Of a stretch of DNA of 64,000 bases, positions 26,201 through 63,345 are shown in pieces. This stretch comes from Progne subis subis. Its lineage: Eukaryota > Chordata > Aves > Passeriformes > Hirundinidae. The number at the start of each line of letters is the position of its first letter. Within the stretch, counting starts at the first letter, position 1. The stretch covers positions 1,054,001-1,118,000 of the forward strand of contig JAKJHU010000039.1 in assembly GCA_022316685.1 (NCBI GenBank), read 5' to 3'. The notes below the pieces were generated by a model. It made no database searches. It was not told the DNA's origin and was given only the letters and a program-made list of their open reading frames with translations. A program made the translations under genes and the position numbers.

Positions 26201-26235
26201 CTCTTGGAAAACGTAGAGGCCTGTCTGCATGTTAG
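14224..26235 (+). CDS. NUSAP1: Nucleolar and spindle-associated protein 1, 12 coding exons
   Basis: Microtubule- and DNA-binding protein that bundles and stabilises spindle microtubules near chromosomes (known for the family). Exons: 14224-14316, 15519-15584, 16626-16817, 17840-18014, 19668-19757, 20472-20572, 21286-21345, 21539-21726, 23757-23932, 24912-25022, 25559-25670 and 26148-26235 (stop TAG). The total is 1452 bases, giving 483 residues (human 441), and every phase closes. The N-terminus ([20 protein letters not shown]) is the SAP-like DNA-binding segment. [35 protein letters not shown] and [18 protein letters not shown] match human closely. KEN boxes lie at residues 123-125 and 427-429; the second is conserved in human and fits APC/C-Cdh1 turnover. 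The C-terminus is a charged helix ending KRRGLSAC. The acceptor for exon 10 is TTTGTAG at 24911; the TCTAG 27 bases upstream would read into a stop. Confidence 0.95.
17605..17806 (-). mobile_element. CR1 LINE fragment in NUSAP1 intron 3
   Basis: Diverged but recognisable as the antisense of a CR1 3' region. Landmarks are CCAATCAAAGCAGAATCAGC, a GGATGAAGGTTGTGCACC-like segment, and CTCTCTGGGCAATCTGTTCC. It ends only about 30 bases before the acceptor of NUSAP1 exon 4. CR1 is the dominant LINE of birds and other sauropsids. Confidence 0.75.
19868..19903. repeat. (AAAC)n-like simple repeat
   Basis: An imperfect AAACA repeat in NUSAP1 intron 5. It is compositional only, and similar in kind to the other A/C-rich tracts of the window. 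Confidence 0.7.
20190..20265 (+). mobile_element. CR1 LINE 3' end in NUSAP1 intron 5
   Basis: GGGTTGGGTTAGATGATCTT, then a CCCTCCCAACCCAAACTATG-like segment, and an ending in CTTCTATGATCC. This is the typical 3' terminus of avian CR1 in sense orientation. The copy is 5'-truncated to under 80 bp, as most CR1 copies are. Confidence 0.8.
26114..26139 (+). repeat. T26 run forming the polypyrimidine tract of the last NUSAP1 intron
   Basis: 26 consecutive T lie directly before CCCTCCAG and the start of the terminal coding exon at 26148. It is both a homopolymer and a functional-looking polypyrimidine tract. Length changes are likely between individuals and in sequencing. Confidence 0.9.
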
Positions 26236-27045
26236 AATGAATAAGAACTATCAAAGACATCACTGTAAATATTGTTCTTCTCATGTAAAGGCTTGTGCTG
26301 TCTGTGTATGGTTCAGGTTGCTATGAGCTAGCGGAATCCAGAGAGCAATTAATGAGACCTTGTAATGTGCCCTGAGCATAATGTTTCTGTGATCAATTTC
26401 TCCACTGACATGAGACTTCTAAACTTTCAGGGGCTTAGAACCTCCCTTGTTGCTTCATAATATTTTCATTTAACTAACTTACTTGACTAAAAAATGCTAA
26501 AAAAGAAAATGTAAGTGGAAGAAAGATGCTCGAGAAGCCTCCTTGCAACTTAGGATAGACTTGTGCATCAGAATGCACTTGTTGCATGCTAGAATGCAGG
26601 CTTTGGATAGCAAGCTTCAAATAGCTCAGTGTTCAAAATGATCAGAGTTGGAAGTACGTGCTTGCCTTGTTCTCCAGATCAATCCTTAAATTCTCTAAGT
26701 TACAGCAGTTATTCAGCATTTCTAATTGCATCCTTATAAAATATAATTTAAAGAGAAGAAAAAATATGCAAGCTCTCTGGAAAACTAAGGCATACCATAA
26801 TTGTAAACTTAACTTTCTAAAAAAAACTCTCTTGCTTTTCATCTCTAAGATGCTTAAAAGGGGTTATAATAGTGCTGAGGCACATTCAATACCTTGGTTT
26901 TAAAAGCAGTTGTTACTTTTGCATTAAAAAAATACATAGAAAAGTTGTCTGGATTTGTTAAGGATAGAACTAGGAAGGTAATTTAGCAGTTGTAATCTCA
27001 GCTGTAAAAGCAATTTTAAAAATAAATTTAATGAGGAAAATGTTT
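26236..27045 (+). other. NUSAP1: NUSAP1 3' UTR (end inferred)
   Basis: Sequence between the TAG stop and the first well-placed AATAAA (27021-27026), which is followed by a GT-rich stretch (TGTTTTGTATAC). No other exon is visible. A second AATAAA at 27400-27405 offers a longer form. The extent is inferred from signals only. Confidence 0.5.
27021..27026 (+). terminator. Poly(A) signal AATAAA, probable NUSAP1 3' end
   Basis: A canonical hexamer 786 bases after the stop codon, with a GT-rich element about 17 bases downstream. Use of this signal rather than the one at 27400 is not provable from sequence. Confidence 0.5.
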
Positions 27046-27909
27046 TGTATACATCCTGTTTATCACTGGCCTTATTTAATACACTACATCTAACTGCTTC
27101 CTCACTGTAGCACTCTTTTTGTTCACACTTGTATTTACTGCTGTGTTTTCCTCTGCCTCACCTGCCTCCCACTCCATGTAAGATGTTTGCTCTGGTATCT
27201 TTAGAAACAGTAACCCTCATTCTTCTTCTACAATTAAGCTATTGAATTCTGTGCAAAAGGAAAATGACAGTACAAGATCCTGGTTCAGCTTGCTTCATTG
27301 TGGTCTCTTCCATATAAAATACAGGTACATTTAATATTTCTAAAGTATACTTAAACAAGGTCACTGTGGAGGAGGTCAGTGCTTTGATTAGTTAAAATTA
27401 ATAAACTGGATGTCTCTGAAAAAGGGCTGTGAATTCTTGCAACACAGCTGAGTTAGGCTAACTGCATACAGCAAAAGTGGGATCTGCTCTGCCTTGTAAA
27501 GGTGCTAAGTAAGCCAAGCTGTGGCTCCTCAGGGAGCAGAGCTGGGTCTTTCCTCCCACCCCTCCTTTGGAGGAGCATTTCTTCTTTCAAACAGCCTTGG
27601 CTCTGTAACATTGTAGGATTATCCTCAACAGCTCTAAAGGAAAAGTCAAGCCTGCTACATAGCTCTTGTTTCCATTTTGGCAGTGACAGTTTTTCTTTTT
27701 TTAGCTATCTAGAGGAGCCCAAAGCTAAAGGTTGAAATACTTCTGCCTTTTCCATTTCTGGTGCTGCTCTTTGTACATTTCAGTAGCTGAGCCACACTTT
27801 AGCACCAGTCCTCAGAGCATTAGCTCTCATACCTTTTTCAGTTTAAAATTAGCAGACATGAGTCTTTTACAACATAATGTAGAAAATGAAAGTGTTGGAC
27901 AAAAAAAGA
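27046..27909. other. Spacer between two converging genes
   Basis: A tail-to-tail interval of under 1 kb between NUSAP1 (plus) and NDUFAF1 (minus). It has no coding feature and no clear repeat. The transcripts may overlap if the distal NUSAP1 signal at 27400 and a distal NDUFAF1 signal are used. Confidence 0.5.
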
Positions 27910-27930
27910 ACAACACACTCATTAAATACT

Positions 27931-27936
27931 TTTATT
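27931..27936 (-). terminator. Poly(A) signal AATAAA, probable NDUFAF1 3' end
   Basis: TTTATT on the plus strand is AATAAA on the minus strand, 288 bases after the NDUFAF1 stop codon, so the 3' UTR would be about 28223-27910. Its sense-strand downstream sequence is GT-rich (GAGTGTGTTGTT), which supports use. Confidence 0.6.
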
Positions 27937-28223
27937 TCAGTAAAGGTCAGGACAGAAGGCCAAAACTTATCCAGGGAAGAGTTACGACTTTGTAAGAACA
28001 TTAGAACTGCTCTCAGGCTATGCTGCAGTCCATCTAAGTGCAGTCTCTCCAGGCTTCTTCTGTATTTGGGAGTTCAAAGATGCCAGTGGTGTCATCACAC
28101 TTCATGCACTTATCTCATTAATGTTTGCACAGGCTCTTCAAGTTGTTAAAGGCAGATGTGAAGAAGTATTTTATAAAAATAAACCAAATATCTGAAGAAC
28201 TTTCCCAAGGACACCAGCCCAAC

Positions 28224-31200
28224 TTAGACTGGAGTATTCTTGTCATATGTTTCATAGGCAAACTCTTCTCTATGAGCTCTGTCATTTAGCAGACCAATAA
28301 AATCGATCTCCAGCTGGAATGGACCATCTACTTTATCTCCAATGGTGAATCCAAGGGTTCTAACCTAAAGACATGGAGGGTATAACAGTATATATAACAT
28401 TACAATCAAACCCAATTCTATCTCCCACTTCTGTATTTTACACACCATTCAGCCATCTTTAAGATGGTATTTGTTCAAAATGCAGCAGCATTTTTTAAGG
28501 CTTCAACTCTTCACTACCCCATTTTCAATACAGACCCCAGTGGAAATGACTCCACATTTGCCTTTCTACCACTGTGTTAATAAACCCTTGATTTAAAATG
28601 GCCTGAGTCTAAAGGAACAGTTACTTTTATCCTTCGTGGTTTGTGTACAGCCACTTTCATCACAACTGGGTTTCTAAATTTTCACATTTTTATAAAATCA
28701 CAATTCTTCCATGAATAAGAAAAACAAAGATGTAATTAAGGAGAGAAGGGATCATTCTAGATAAACTTATATACCATCGACTCTGTGGAAACACCAAACC
28801 AGACATTTTAGAACTTAATTTTAACCTGGCATGAAACTTAATTACTGAGTTTAATAGTAAGACAAGGTTCTTAGCCACTGTTTTCCATTTAGAATAATGT
28901 TCTTAAATATAAGAACAAATCTGTGTGGCTCAGGCACGCTTTCTATTAGCCTGTGCCTTCCTGGAATGCTCCCTCAGCTCCCAGGTTACAAAACACCTCC
29001 ATCATTAACAGCTCGAGTCACCAGTGCAGGCCATCTCATGAACTTGAGCTGCCCCAAAGCCCTGCTGAAAGTGCAGGTCTGAGCAGTGCCCATGATTTTA
29101 AGGGCTGCTTTAAGTTTGGGAAAATAATGCCTAGGCTGTGTCAGGTGAATAAATGTGGACTGAGTCTAAATATATATTGCAAATATATGCTAAATAAATA
29201 ACAGAACAAAGCTCAATGAATGCACTGATACTCCTCTAGATCATTCTAACACTTTTAATGCTATTCCTTCCCCAGCAGCAAGCTCTACAAGCAGTCCCTT
29301 GGCTTTTGGAGCCCAGAGAGTTTTTAAAGCCTCTTTTTTCCAAATCACATTGTTAGATAATCTATGGGAGTCACCTAAACTCTCTGCTCTGAAGAATCCA
29401 TTCCTTTGCAAGCCCTAGATACATTGACTGTCTCCTGCCTTTTTTATTCCTATTTAACAATTATTTTCTGCCCTTCTAGGTTCCTAGAGAAACATACATT
29501 AGTACCACAAGGGTCATTCATTTAAGAGTGGGACTTGATGGTCCCTGTGGGTCCCTTCCAACTCCAAATATCCTGTATGTGACCAAGACACTTTATTAAG
29601 ATTTCTTAAACTACTTTCACACTGCTTCCCTGACTTTGGGGTTTCTTTAAAATATGCTAGTAAAATTACACTGCAAATGCTTAATTTTTACTGTCACATG
29701 CTACACATAAAATAACCATCAACAAAACTTCAGTGGAAGATGCTTAGATCAAATACTGATTTGTCCCTTTAGTAAATACTTTTAAACACTCCATGTACAA
29801 CTTTATGTTTTCACTTACCACACATGAGATTAAGTACCTTGAAACATGAAGAGGCCATTCCATTTCAAATTCAAAAACATTAGAGAATTTTTAAGTTATC
29901 TATATCAGGCCAATATAATCCTGAAGGAAATTCTGAATTTCTTACAGAGCAGTTGCGTGTTCCTTATACTGCCTTTTGAAATGAAAATTCAAACAAAGCC
30001 TACAGAAAACTTGCCTTGTCTAACCAGACAGGATGCTGGTTATCCTGGACTCTTCCCTTACTGGAGAAAAAGAATTTGGAGAATGGAATCTACATAAAAC
30101 AAAACAAAATCAGACTTTAGTGTCACCAGTATATAAAATAGAAACTTGGAGAAAAGAAAATAACACATGTTAGTAAAGTAACACTGCTATATCTAGTACT
30201 AGCATTGGCTGGGTACATAAAACTGGCACAAAGAAATGGGCCACATTAACCTTTCAACTGGCCGCTAACCGCCAGCTGCAGGCCCGCCCTGCCCTGTGCT
30301 GGCCGTAGCCATCACTCAGCACATCACAATGGAAGGCTGCAGCACACAGGGTGGCTGTTTACATCGAGATTATCTCCTTCCAACAACATGAAAACATAAA
30401 CCAGGAATTACTGTGAAGTGGAGCATGGGTGCATACTGACAGCTACTCTGTACTCAGGCTGTGGATTTCACAGTGCAGACATCAGTACCTCTAGCAAAGC
30501 ACTTCAGGATAATGTAAATTTTCTTTGAAAGTAGTGGGAGTAAGAAAGCAGGGCTGGCTGGTGAGGGTGAGAGGAAAACATCCAAGCCAGTACTGACACT
30601 CCAACTTCCATCTTCCTGGCTCCTCATCTGTGAAACAGCAGGCAGTTCCACAGGATTGGACAATGTTACAATGGAGCACTCAACACCAATGCATAAGGAT
30701 GTGCAAACCTCCCTATCTTCATCAGACAATGACAAAAGGTCCCAAAGTTGCACCAGAAAAGAGCTGTAACTCACACTTCTTAAAAATACTCCGTTTCACA
30801 GAGTCAAGGGTCACAAATGACAAACCCCCAACTCTTGAGTCTGACTGACTCCAGAGAGGCTGCGAGTTAAGCAAATCCTCTTGCATGGAACAAAAGCCAT
30901 TTGTATTACAGATAAAATGGTTGTCACAGAGAATATTCCAGGCAACTCCTGCTAAGTTTCAATTGTATCTATACTATTACTCCAGTAGGAGCCAACAGTA
31001 GGCATTCAGAGGAACATTTGGTGGATCAATTCTTTAACACAATTGACACAGTGCGCCCTCCCCCAGTCCAGTTTTGGGAACTCCCAAGCCAAAGGCACGT
31101 CTATTGTATAATGAAAATGTCGAGTAGACAGCAACAAACGGTGAATGTTGAAAGAATTCCCCTTCCCATGTTTTGGCCAGGACCTCAAGACAGTTCTCAT

Positions 31201-33685
31201 TAGTCTGGAAGATTCATGAGCTCACCTTTATTTCCTCCCAGTACGGGCCTCCTCGGGTGAACATGAAGTAGCTGTAGAGGTCATCCTTTTGATGAGAGAA
31301 GTAAGGGTCTGTATAAACGTTTACCATCCAAGGTCTGCCATCACCGCGGACACGTAAATACAGACTGTTGAAGTTTGACCAGTCATAATACTTCTTCCTG
31401 TTAAAAGATCCCTACAAATTATTGATAAATAGAATTATTCCTCCTTAATAGAGGGATACTTTCGTTTTGAGAAACAGAACATTGTTGCTTTGATCACTGC
31501 CCCTGTTATTATGTCAGATAATATTTACTGTAACACAGTGAACACAGCTATCATCACCCTGGCTGCTGAGCTCACTGAATTCCCTTCAGCACTATATTAG
31601 AAACCACAAGTTGCAATATTGCCACTCTGAGGACTCAGGCTTTCATTATAAGCCACAATCTTATAACTATCAGAAATCAGACCTCCTTCCTAGGACCGAA
31701 TTCCTTACTAGGCAAGTACACAAATGCTACAGTGGTAGACCAGCACTTATGTAGTTAACTAAGTTTAATATTCTGTGAAATAATTCTTGAAGCAGTGAAA
31801 TAATTTATCCCCTCTGATAACTTCCAGACTGAAGACTAATGAATACTTGGAGCATTTAATGTTTTCCAACATTTTTTTTTTCATTAACTGTGTAAAATAA
31901 TAAGATTGCAAGCACGTCTAATTCTTTATTGCATTTTTCCAAAGATCTGAAAAATCTTGATGTTGTCATTTGCATAATGGTATATCCAAAAGTCTTCAGA
32001 GTGCTATACTAAGGTCACTTGGAGCAATGAGGGGCAAGGGGGCAGGGTTATTCTTGGCCAGAATTGCCAAGAAGTCAAAATTAGCACCAAAAATTCAGAT
32101 GTTTCCCTTTAATTTACAGCACTACTATAGGTTATCTATCAGCTACAACAGTTATACCAACTACAGAATAAGTAGATTATGAATATATATTAATAAGGCC
32201 TGTAGCTTCTTGATTTTGTTTTTAACAGTTTTGAGCCTTTCTACTTAAATAAAGATGGACTGATACACTCCACTAATACAGAATTAGAAAGTGAGAGTCA
32301 CATTTGCACAAGTCAGTAGCAGTCCTGAGAATTTAACTCAGACAAGACTCCACTTGTTCCAGTCATCTGATCCAATGTCACCATTTTAACCAGTGTTCTT
32401 GTCTCTCACTTCACACTGATTTTGCTTGTTCATATTCTCTGCTCCCCAAGATTTTGGCCCAGAAATTATTTCACCTGAGTACTTGTGCCAAGATACAAAC
32501 AACAGAAGACATTAAATATTTAAGGATTTTATCTAGTACGTGAAAATGTTCCTTTGCTTTTAAAGGTGCTTAGAAATAAGGGATGAAACAAGCAGGATCC
32601 ATAAAAAGCACACCCATTTCTGGTTCTATTTTGCTCAATTCTGAGCTATCAAAGATTTGTGTCTTGCTTTTTCTGATGTACAGTAGGAGGCAGACCTTTA
32701 AAAAGTACGTTTTCAAAGCATTGTTTTCTGTTCCCGTGAGAAAATGAGTTCACTCAGCCTAACCAAGTCTGATGAATAGTCCAAGTTAAAGCCCAGAAAA
32801 TTCTTACTTATGACACATTCAATTAACTTCAAATTGAGAAAGATGTCTATTTTAGTCATATCAATTTTGGATATAAAGATTCATTTCAGATCCTTCATTT
32901 GTAAGGATGCTGCAAACAGATCTGTCTGTCATACGTAAGTAAATGATCAAATACGTATTATTCCTTTTCTAAAAAAGGAAAACAAAATCCAAGAAAAAGT
33001 TTTAAGTCCCTTCCTTAAGTCCCTTAGGTCAAAGCAGGCACAGCAGCAATCACATCTATGAGAGAAAATGCAGTACTCCTGAAAGTGATCAGCACTGAAG
33101 AACAGGCAGCTAGCTGTCACTGGGATTCCACAAACACCCTCAGATTCAGTAGCTCTGTGCAAACACAGAGCTGTACTTACCACTGCTGGTCTAGGATCTC
33201 ATACTGCAATATCCACTGTATGCTGTCTCCCCATCACGAGGTACTTCTGTATTGAGGGTTCCATACAGCAGAGCAGCCTGGTTATTCCTACCCAATTTGA
33301 TGTACACTTTACTTTTCCCTCCAATCTCCACATCAGAAGAAATAACCCATTTATCTAAATCTTCTTGGCTCCTGAACTGCCACAACACCCTTGTTTGCTC
33401 CAACAAGTGCTGACTTAATGGATTGCCTCCGGGTCCTCGTAAGTAGTCTTGGGTTTCCTTCTTCAGCAAGCTTAGCTGAGTCTTTAGGTAATCAATGCCC
33501 TTCTTAAAGCTGAAATCAGCATCCTGCCAAGACAGTTTTTTCTTAGGCTCTGCCCCTGGCCTCCTGTAGCTGCTGTACAAGTTTGAATTGTTGAGGAGAG
33601 GTCTGAGTAAGGGGAGCAAAGCTTTGTGCCTGCAGCATCCACCGTGGAAGGAAGAACCATTCAGCAGCATCACAGCCAGAGCCAT
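28224..33685 (-). CDS. NDUFAF1: Complex I intermediate-associated protein 30 (assembly factor 1), reading frame broken once
   Basis: Mitochondrial assembly factor for the membrane arm of respiratory complex I (MCIA complex; known for the family). Minus-strand exons: 33685-33181, 31411-31226, 30089-30015 and 28364-28224 (stop TAA). CIA30-fold landmarks are [22 protein letters not shown] and SGYC in the first exon, [13 protein letters not shown] and [11 protein letters not shown] in the second, [16 protein letters not shown] in the third, and [16 protein letters not shown] in the last. Human has 327 residues; this copy would have about 301. Odd point: codon 165 is TAG (33193-33191). Dropping the single T at 33193 restores the frame up to the strong donor G|GTAAGT and gives the same residue count as human there. 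All downstream exons are in phase and conserved, so this is either an indel error or a recent lesion. The intron after 30015 has donor AAG|GCAAGT (GC-AG). The start methionine matches human MAL...LL; a presequence rich in basic residues follows. Confidence 0.9.
29513..29580 (+). mobile_element. CR1 LINE 3' end in the last NDUFAF1 intron
   Basis: GTGGGACTTGATGGTCCCTG followed by a GGGTCCCTTCCAACTCC segment and ATCCTGTATGTGA. This is the recognisable avian CR1 3' terminus, plus-strand orientation, truncated to about 70 bp. Confidence 0.8.
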
Positions 33686-34839
33686 ACCGGTAACTTGAAG
33701 AATTCACGTCCAGTAAGGCAATTAACAGATTCAAAGTTATTTTAACAGCAAAACTAGTATTCAGACCTATCTCACTGTAGTTACTGTAGTTGATCTTCAA
33801 CCTTAATGAAAAAGAGAAAAGGTAACAAAAAATTACACGAGATGCTTGTGAAATTAACTTTTATAACTGATATTAGCTAAAAATCCAAGTCATTGGAAAA
33901 CAGAATTTAAAAAACCATCAGGAATGACACTTCCTCAGAGCTCGAATTTGCTTATTGACTTCCACACCATGCTTTTCCCCTCTCCTCACGGTGTGAAATC
34001 CCCACGCAAATAAGAAAATCCAAGTAAACTACTTCAAATAAAAATGAAAATAGAAAAGAAAATCCATTTCTCTCCTTCCCATCAACTGCAAATAAGTTTA
34101 GGTGTTATAAATAGCATCAGCAAAAACAACCCATGCAGGTTTCTGAAAGATGACACCTATATAACTAAAAAGTTTTATTCCCTGCATGAAAATCACCAAT
34201 TCACAACAGGTAGACGCTGCTGACACACAGACAAAAAATGACAATCTCATCTGACACAGATTGCCAAGACTTTTCACACATGAAGTCCTGCAGCAGCCAC
34301 ACCACATTCTTCTTCCAAGTCATCCTCAGTATGCCTGTTTTAGGTTTACAGAGATATTAGCAAAGACCAAAAAGTTTAATGTGAAAGACTACAATTCAAT
34401 AGGTTTTGGGTTTTTTTTTTAATAAGGCTTCAGGAAAACTCTGCTCAATGCCCTGTACAGAGACTATTTTCTCTTACTGGTAAAATTAGACAGGGGTTTG
34501 GGGGGGGGGGGGTTGTTTTTCATGCCACAGAACAAAACCAAAAATGATGTCAGATGCATTCAGCTTACCTGAGTTTTAAGAATGGAGCCAGGCACCCCAC
34601 TCATATCCTCTATATGTCACTCACCTTCCTTTACTCACTGTAAAATTTACCACTGTATTCTCACACTCTTAAGTTATGTATAAAGATACACTGAAGAAAT
34701 TCACACTTTTCTCTATCGTGCACTTCACAAGATCGGAGGCAACTTCGCGACCAAAAAACCCTGTCTCCTCATTGCTTCACCCGAGTACAAGGAGAGAAGG
34801 GAGAATTTGAGTACATCCTACTTTAGCCCGGTCTCTGTC
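33686..34839 (-). other. NDUFAF1: NDUFAF1 5' UTR and first intron
   Basis: Region between the NDUFAF1 start codon and the CpG island. No coding exon fits. Human NDUFAF1 has a non-coding first exon (family knowledge), so this should be mostly intron 1. A G13 run (34500-34512) next to GGGG lies in it. The acceptor of the coding exon is not clear; CTTCAAG just upstream of the ATG is one option. Confidence 0.5.
34500..34512. repeat. G13 homopolymer
   Basis: 13 consecutive G preceded by GGGGTTT. On the NDUFAF1 sense strand this is C-rich. It is a G-quadruplex candidate on the plus strand. Confidence 0.85.
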
Positions 34840-35435
34840 CCGGGAAAGGCTCCACCAGCCGGCCGGTGCAGCGCCCGCCCGATGCACGGCCCGGCCGCTG
34901 CGACGCCTCGGCTTCCGCCACGGCGCCGCTTGTGCCGCACCGCGCCGCGGCCTGGGCGCCGGGCCCGGATCCCGCCCGCACCACCGAGCCCGGCGGGCAG
35001 AGGCGAGGCCAGGACGGGGGAGCGGCGGCCGAACCCCGTCCCCGCAGAGCGGCCGCCTCGCCGCCCCCGCTCCGTCACCGACAGACCGCGGCGCCCGCGC
35101 CCCTCACCTTCCCGCCGCCGCCGGGTCAGCCGCGCCCGGGCTGGCCAAGGAACGAGCACCGCACCGCGCCGCGCCGCTCCGGTTCCGCGCCAGCGACGGC
35201 AGCCGCCGACGTCCCGGCAGCGCGGGTTCCCGGAGCAGCGGCCGCGGGGACAGCGCGCGGCTCCGCGAGGGGACAGCGGCGGCCCCGCCTTCGCTCCGCC
35301 CCGCGCGCCGCGCATGCGCGGTGCCCTTTGTGTCGGGCGGGCGGGCGGGCGGCGCGGGTCAGGCCGGGCCGGGCCGTGCGAGCGCCGCCGCCGCCGCCGC
35401 CGCCGGGGCGGGGAGGGGGCACCGCCGGCTCCGCC
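34840..35435. promoter_or_regulatory. CpG-island divergent promoter of NDUFAF1 and RTF1
   Basis: The sequence is extremely GC- and CpG-dense from about 34840 to about 35830, covering the space between the two genes' 5' ends. There is no TATA box, as is usual for constitutive genes. On the minus strand a strong donor, AAG|GTGAGG, has its exon end at 35108, so a non-coding NDUFAF1 first exon probably lies from about 35108 upwards; its start cannot be set. The RTF1 side carries microsatellites at 35334-35406. Frames crossing this island on both strands are Arg/Pro/Ala-rich shadows and are not called as genes. Confidence 0.7.

Positions 35436-35442
<7 letters not shown>
35314..35442 (+). other. 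Upstream ORF overlapping the RTF1 start codon
   Basis: 42 codons starting [12 protein letters not shown] and ending ...PPAPPW with TGA. That stop overlaps the RTF1 initiator (ATGGTGA). As I recall it, human RTF1 in databases begins MRGRLCVGRA, in frame about 40 residues before MVKKRKGR. Here the same start is conserved but is 122 nt before the main ATG, so it is out of frame. It may act as a regulatory uORF, or may be in frame in other alleles. Confidence 0.6.
35334..35406. repeat. (CGGG)4 and (GCC)8 microsatellites in the RTF1 5' leader
   Basis: (CGGG)4 lies at 35334-35349 and a GCC run of about eight units at 35383-35406. Both are read directly. Each is prone to length change. A four-base change alters the frame between the upstream ATG and the RTF1 ATG, while a three-base change does not. 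Confidence 0.85.
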
Positions 35443-62095
<26,653 letters not shown>

Positions 62096-63345
62096 GCATG
62101 CCCACTCTGCTGCTTCTGATCCTGCATGCTCCATGATGATGTCCTACTTTTTCTTCCTCCCTTTTCAGTTCTCCCTTCTGGGTTGGAGCAGCAATGGAGC
62201 TGGGAAGAGACTCTTTAAAACTGCCAGTCATCTGTAACATAAACCATTCAACTATTTACTGTATAGACCTCCCTTCTTGCCCTTTCCTCTGCTCTCCTCA
62301 CAAATGTGGATCTGTGCTATTTGGGGTTTTCCCACTTCTTTTAGTTTGAGTTTTGTTTTTATTTTGTTGATGCAGCTCGTTGGTCCACTCTGTGTTCAGT
62401 ATTAGCCTGAGGTCTGGATTTCCATAGGAATCTCTTGGCAGTTGCAGAATCAGCACTTGGTGATCTCCCCTTACATACCACCACAGGCACAGTGAATAAA
62501 CATTGGCGCAAGACCTTTGTGGCTGGAAGGTCATCTGCACTTTCTCCTTCTTCTTCCTCCTTCATCCTAGCTTTGGAGAAGGGAATCTTCAAAAACTGGC
62601 CTAGGTTCAAAGTGTAAATTTTTTTGGGAGGGTCGTGTGACTTTTTTTCAGGTGTTTTTTATCATTTTTAAGCTGCAGTACTATTTGTATCCGTCTGTCA
62701 CAGTTCTTTACGGCTGTTTTGAATTTCTACCAGCTGTACTTGAGCATCTGAAATTGCAAGAAAGAAACTCATTAAATGTGATTCTTCTTACTAAAATGGC
62801 TTGGCTGATATAGCTATTTAACTTCATGTTCCCTTTTTTAATTACACTTAACTGGTAAGAAAGAGGTACACAGCTCTCAATGTGGGATTTGTCATCTATA
62901 GCACATCCAAACTCTACAGCTGTAGCTGGGTGAAGTAGCTTTTTATGGGGTGACCCTGGGGAGCTCATTTGGTTGGGCTTTAATTTCTTCTCCAAGCTTT
63001 CAATATTACATTTTTGAGTTATGAGGTCTTCCCTGGGCTCTAGATCACTTTGTTTCTTGCTTTCTGAACCATTTAAATGGGGCTTCTATCAATAAACAAA
63101 AATTTTTATAAAAATCCCATTCTATGGAAGGGGAAGGACATAATAGAAAGATCAGAGGGTAACATGAGAGGTAGGTGATGGACATTTTTCGTTTATAAAC
63201 TGGTACAAGTGGAGTGCAACATGAGCACAAGAATTGTATGGCTTTATGGAATACTTGACTGGACACAAATTGACAGCTAAATTATCACTCAGGTGTAAAA
63301 AAGAGAAAAAAAAATCAAATGTAAATAAAAGTGACATTTAACAAA
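62096..63345 (+). other. RTF1: RTF1 3' UTR (end inferred)
   Basis: Sequence after the RTF1 TGA with no further exon. Candidate poly(A) signals AATAAA are at 62495-62500, 63091-63096 and 63324-63329, so several 3' ends are possible. No microRNA gene or repeat is recognised in it. Confidence 0.5.
63091..63096 (+). terminator. Poly(A) signal AATAAA, candidate RTF1 3' end
   Basis: A canonical hexamer about 1.0 kb after the stop codon. Alternatives lie at 62495 and 63324, and the choice is not settled by sequence. Confidence 0.4.

Noticed and set aside
33191..33193. TAG in NDUFAF1 as programmed readthrough or a genuine shorter protein
   Set aside because: The phase at the following strong donor also fails to match the next exon, so readthrough alone would not restore the protein. 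A one-base indel explains both facts.
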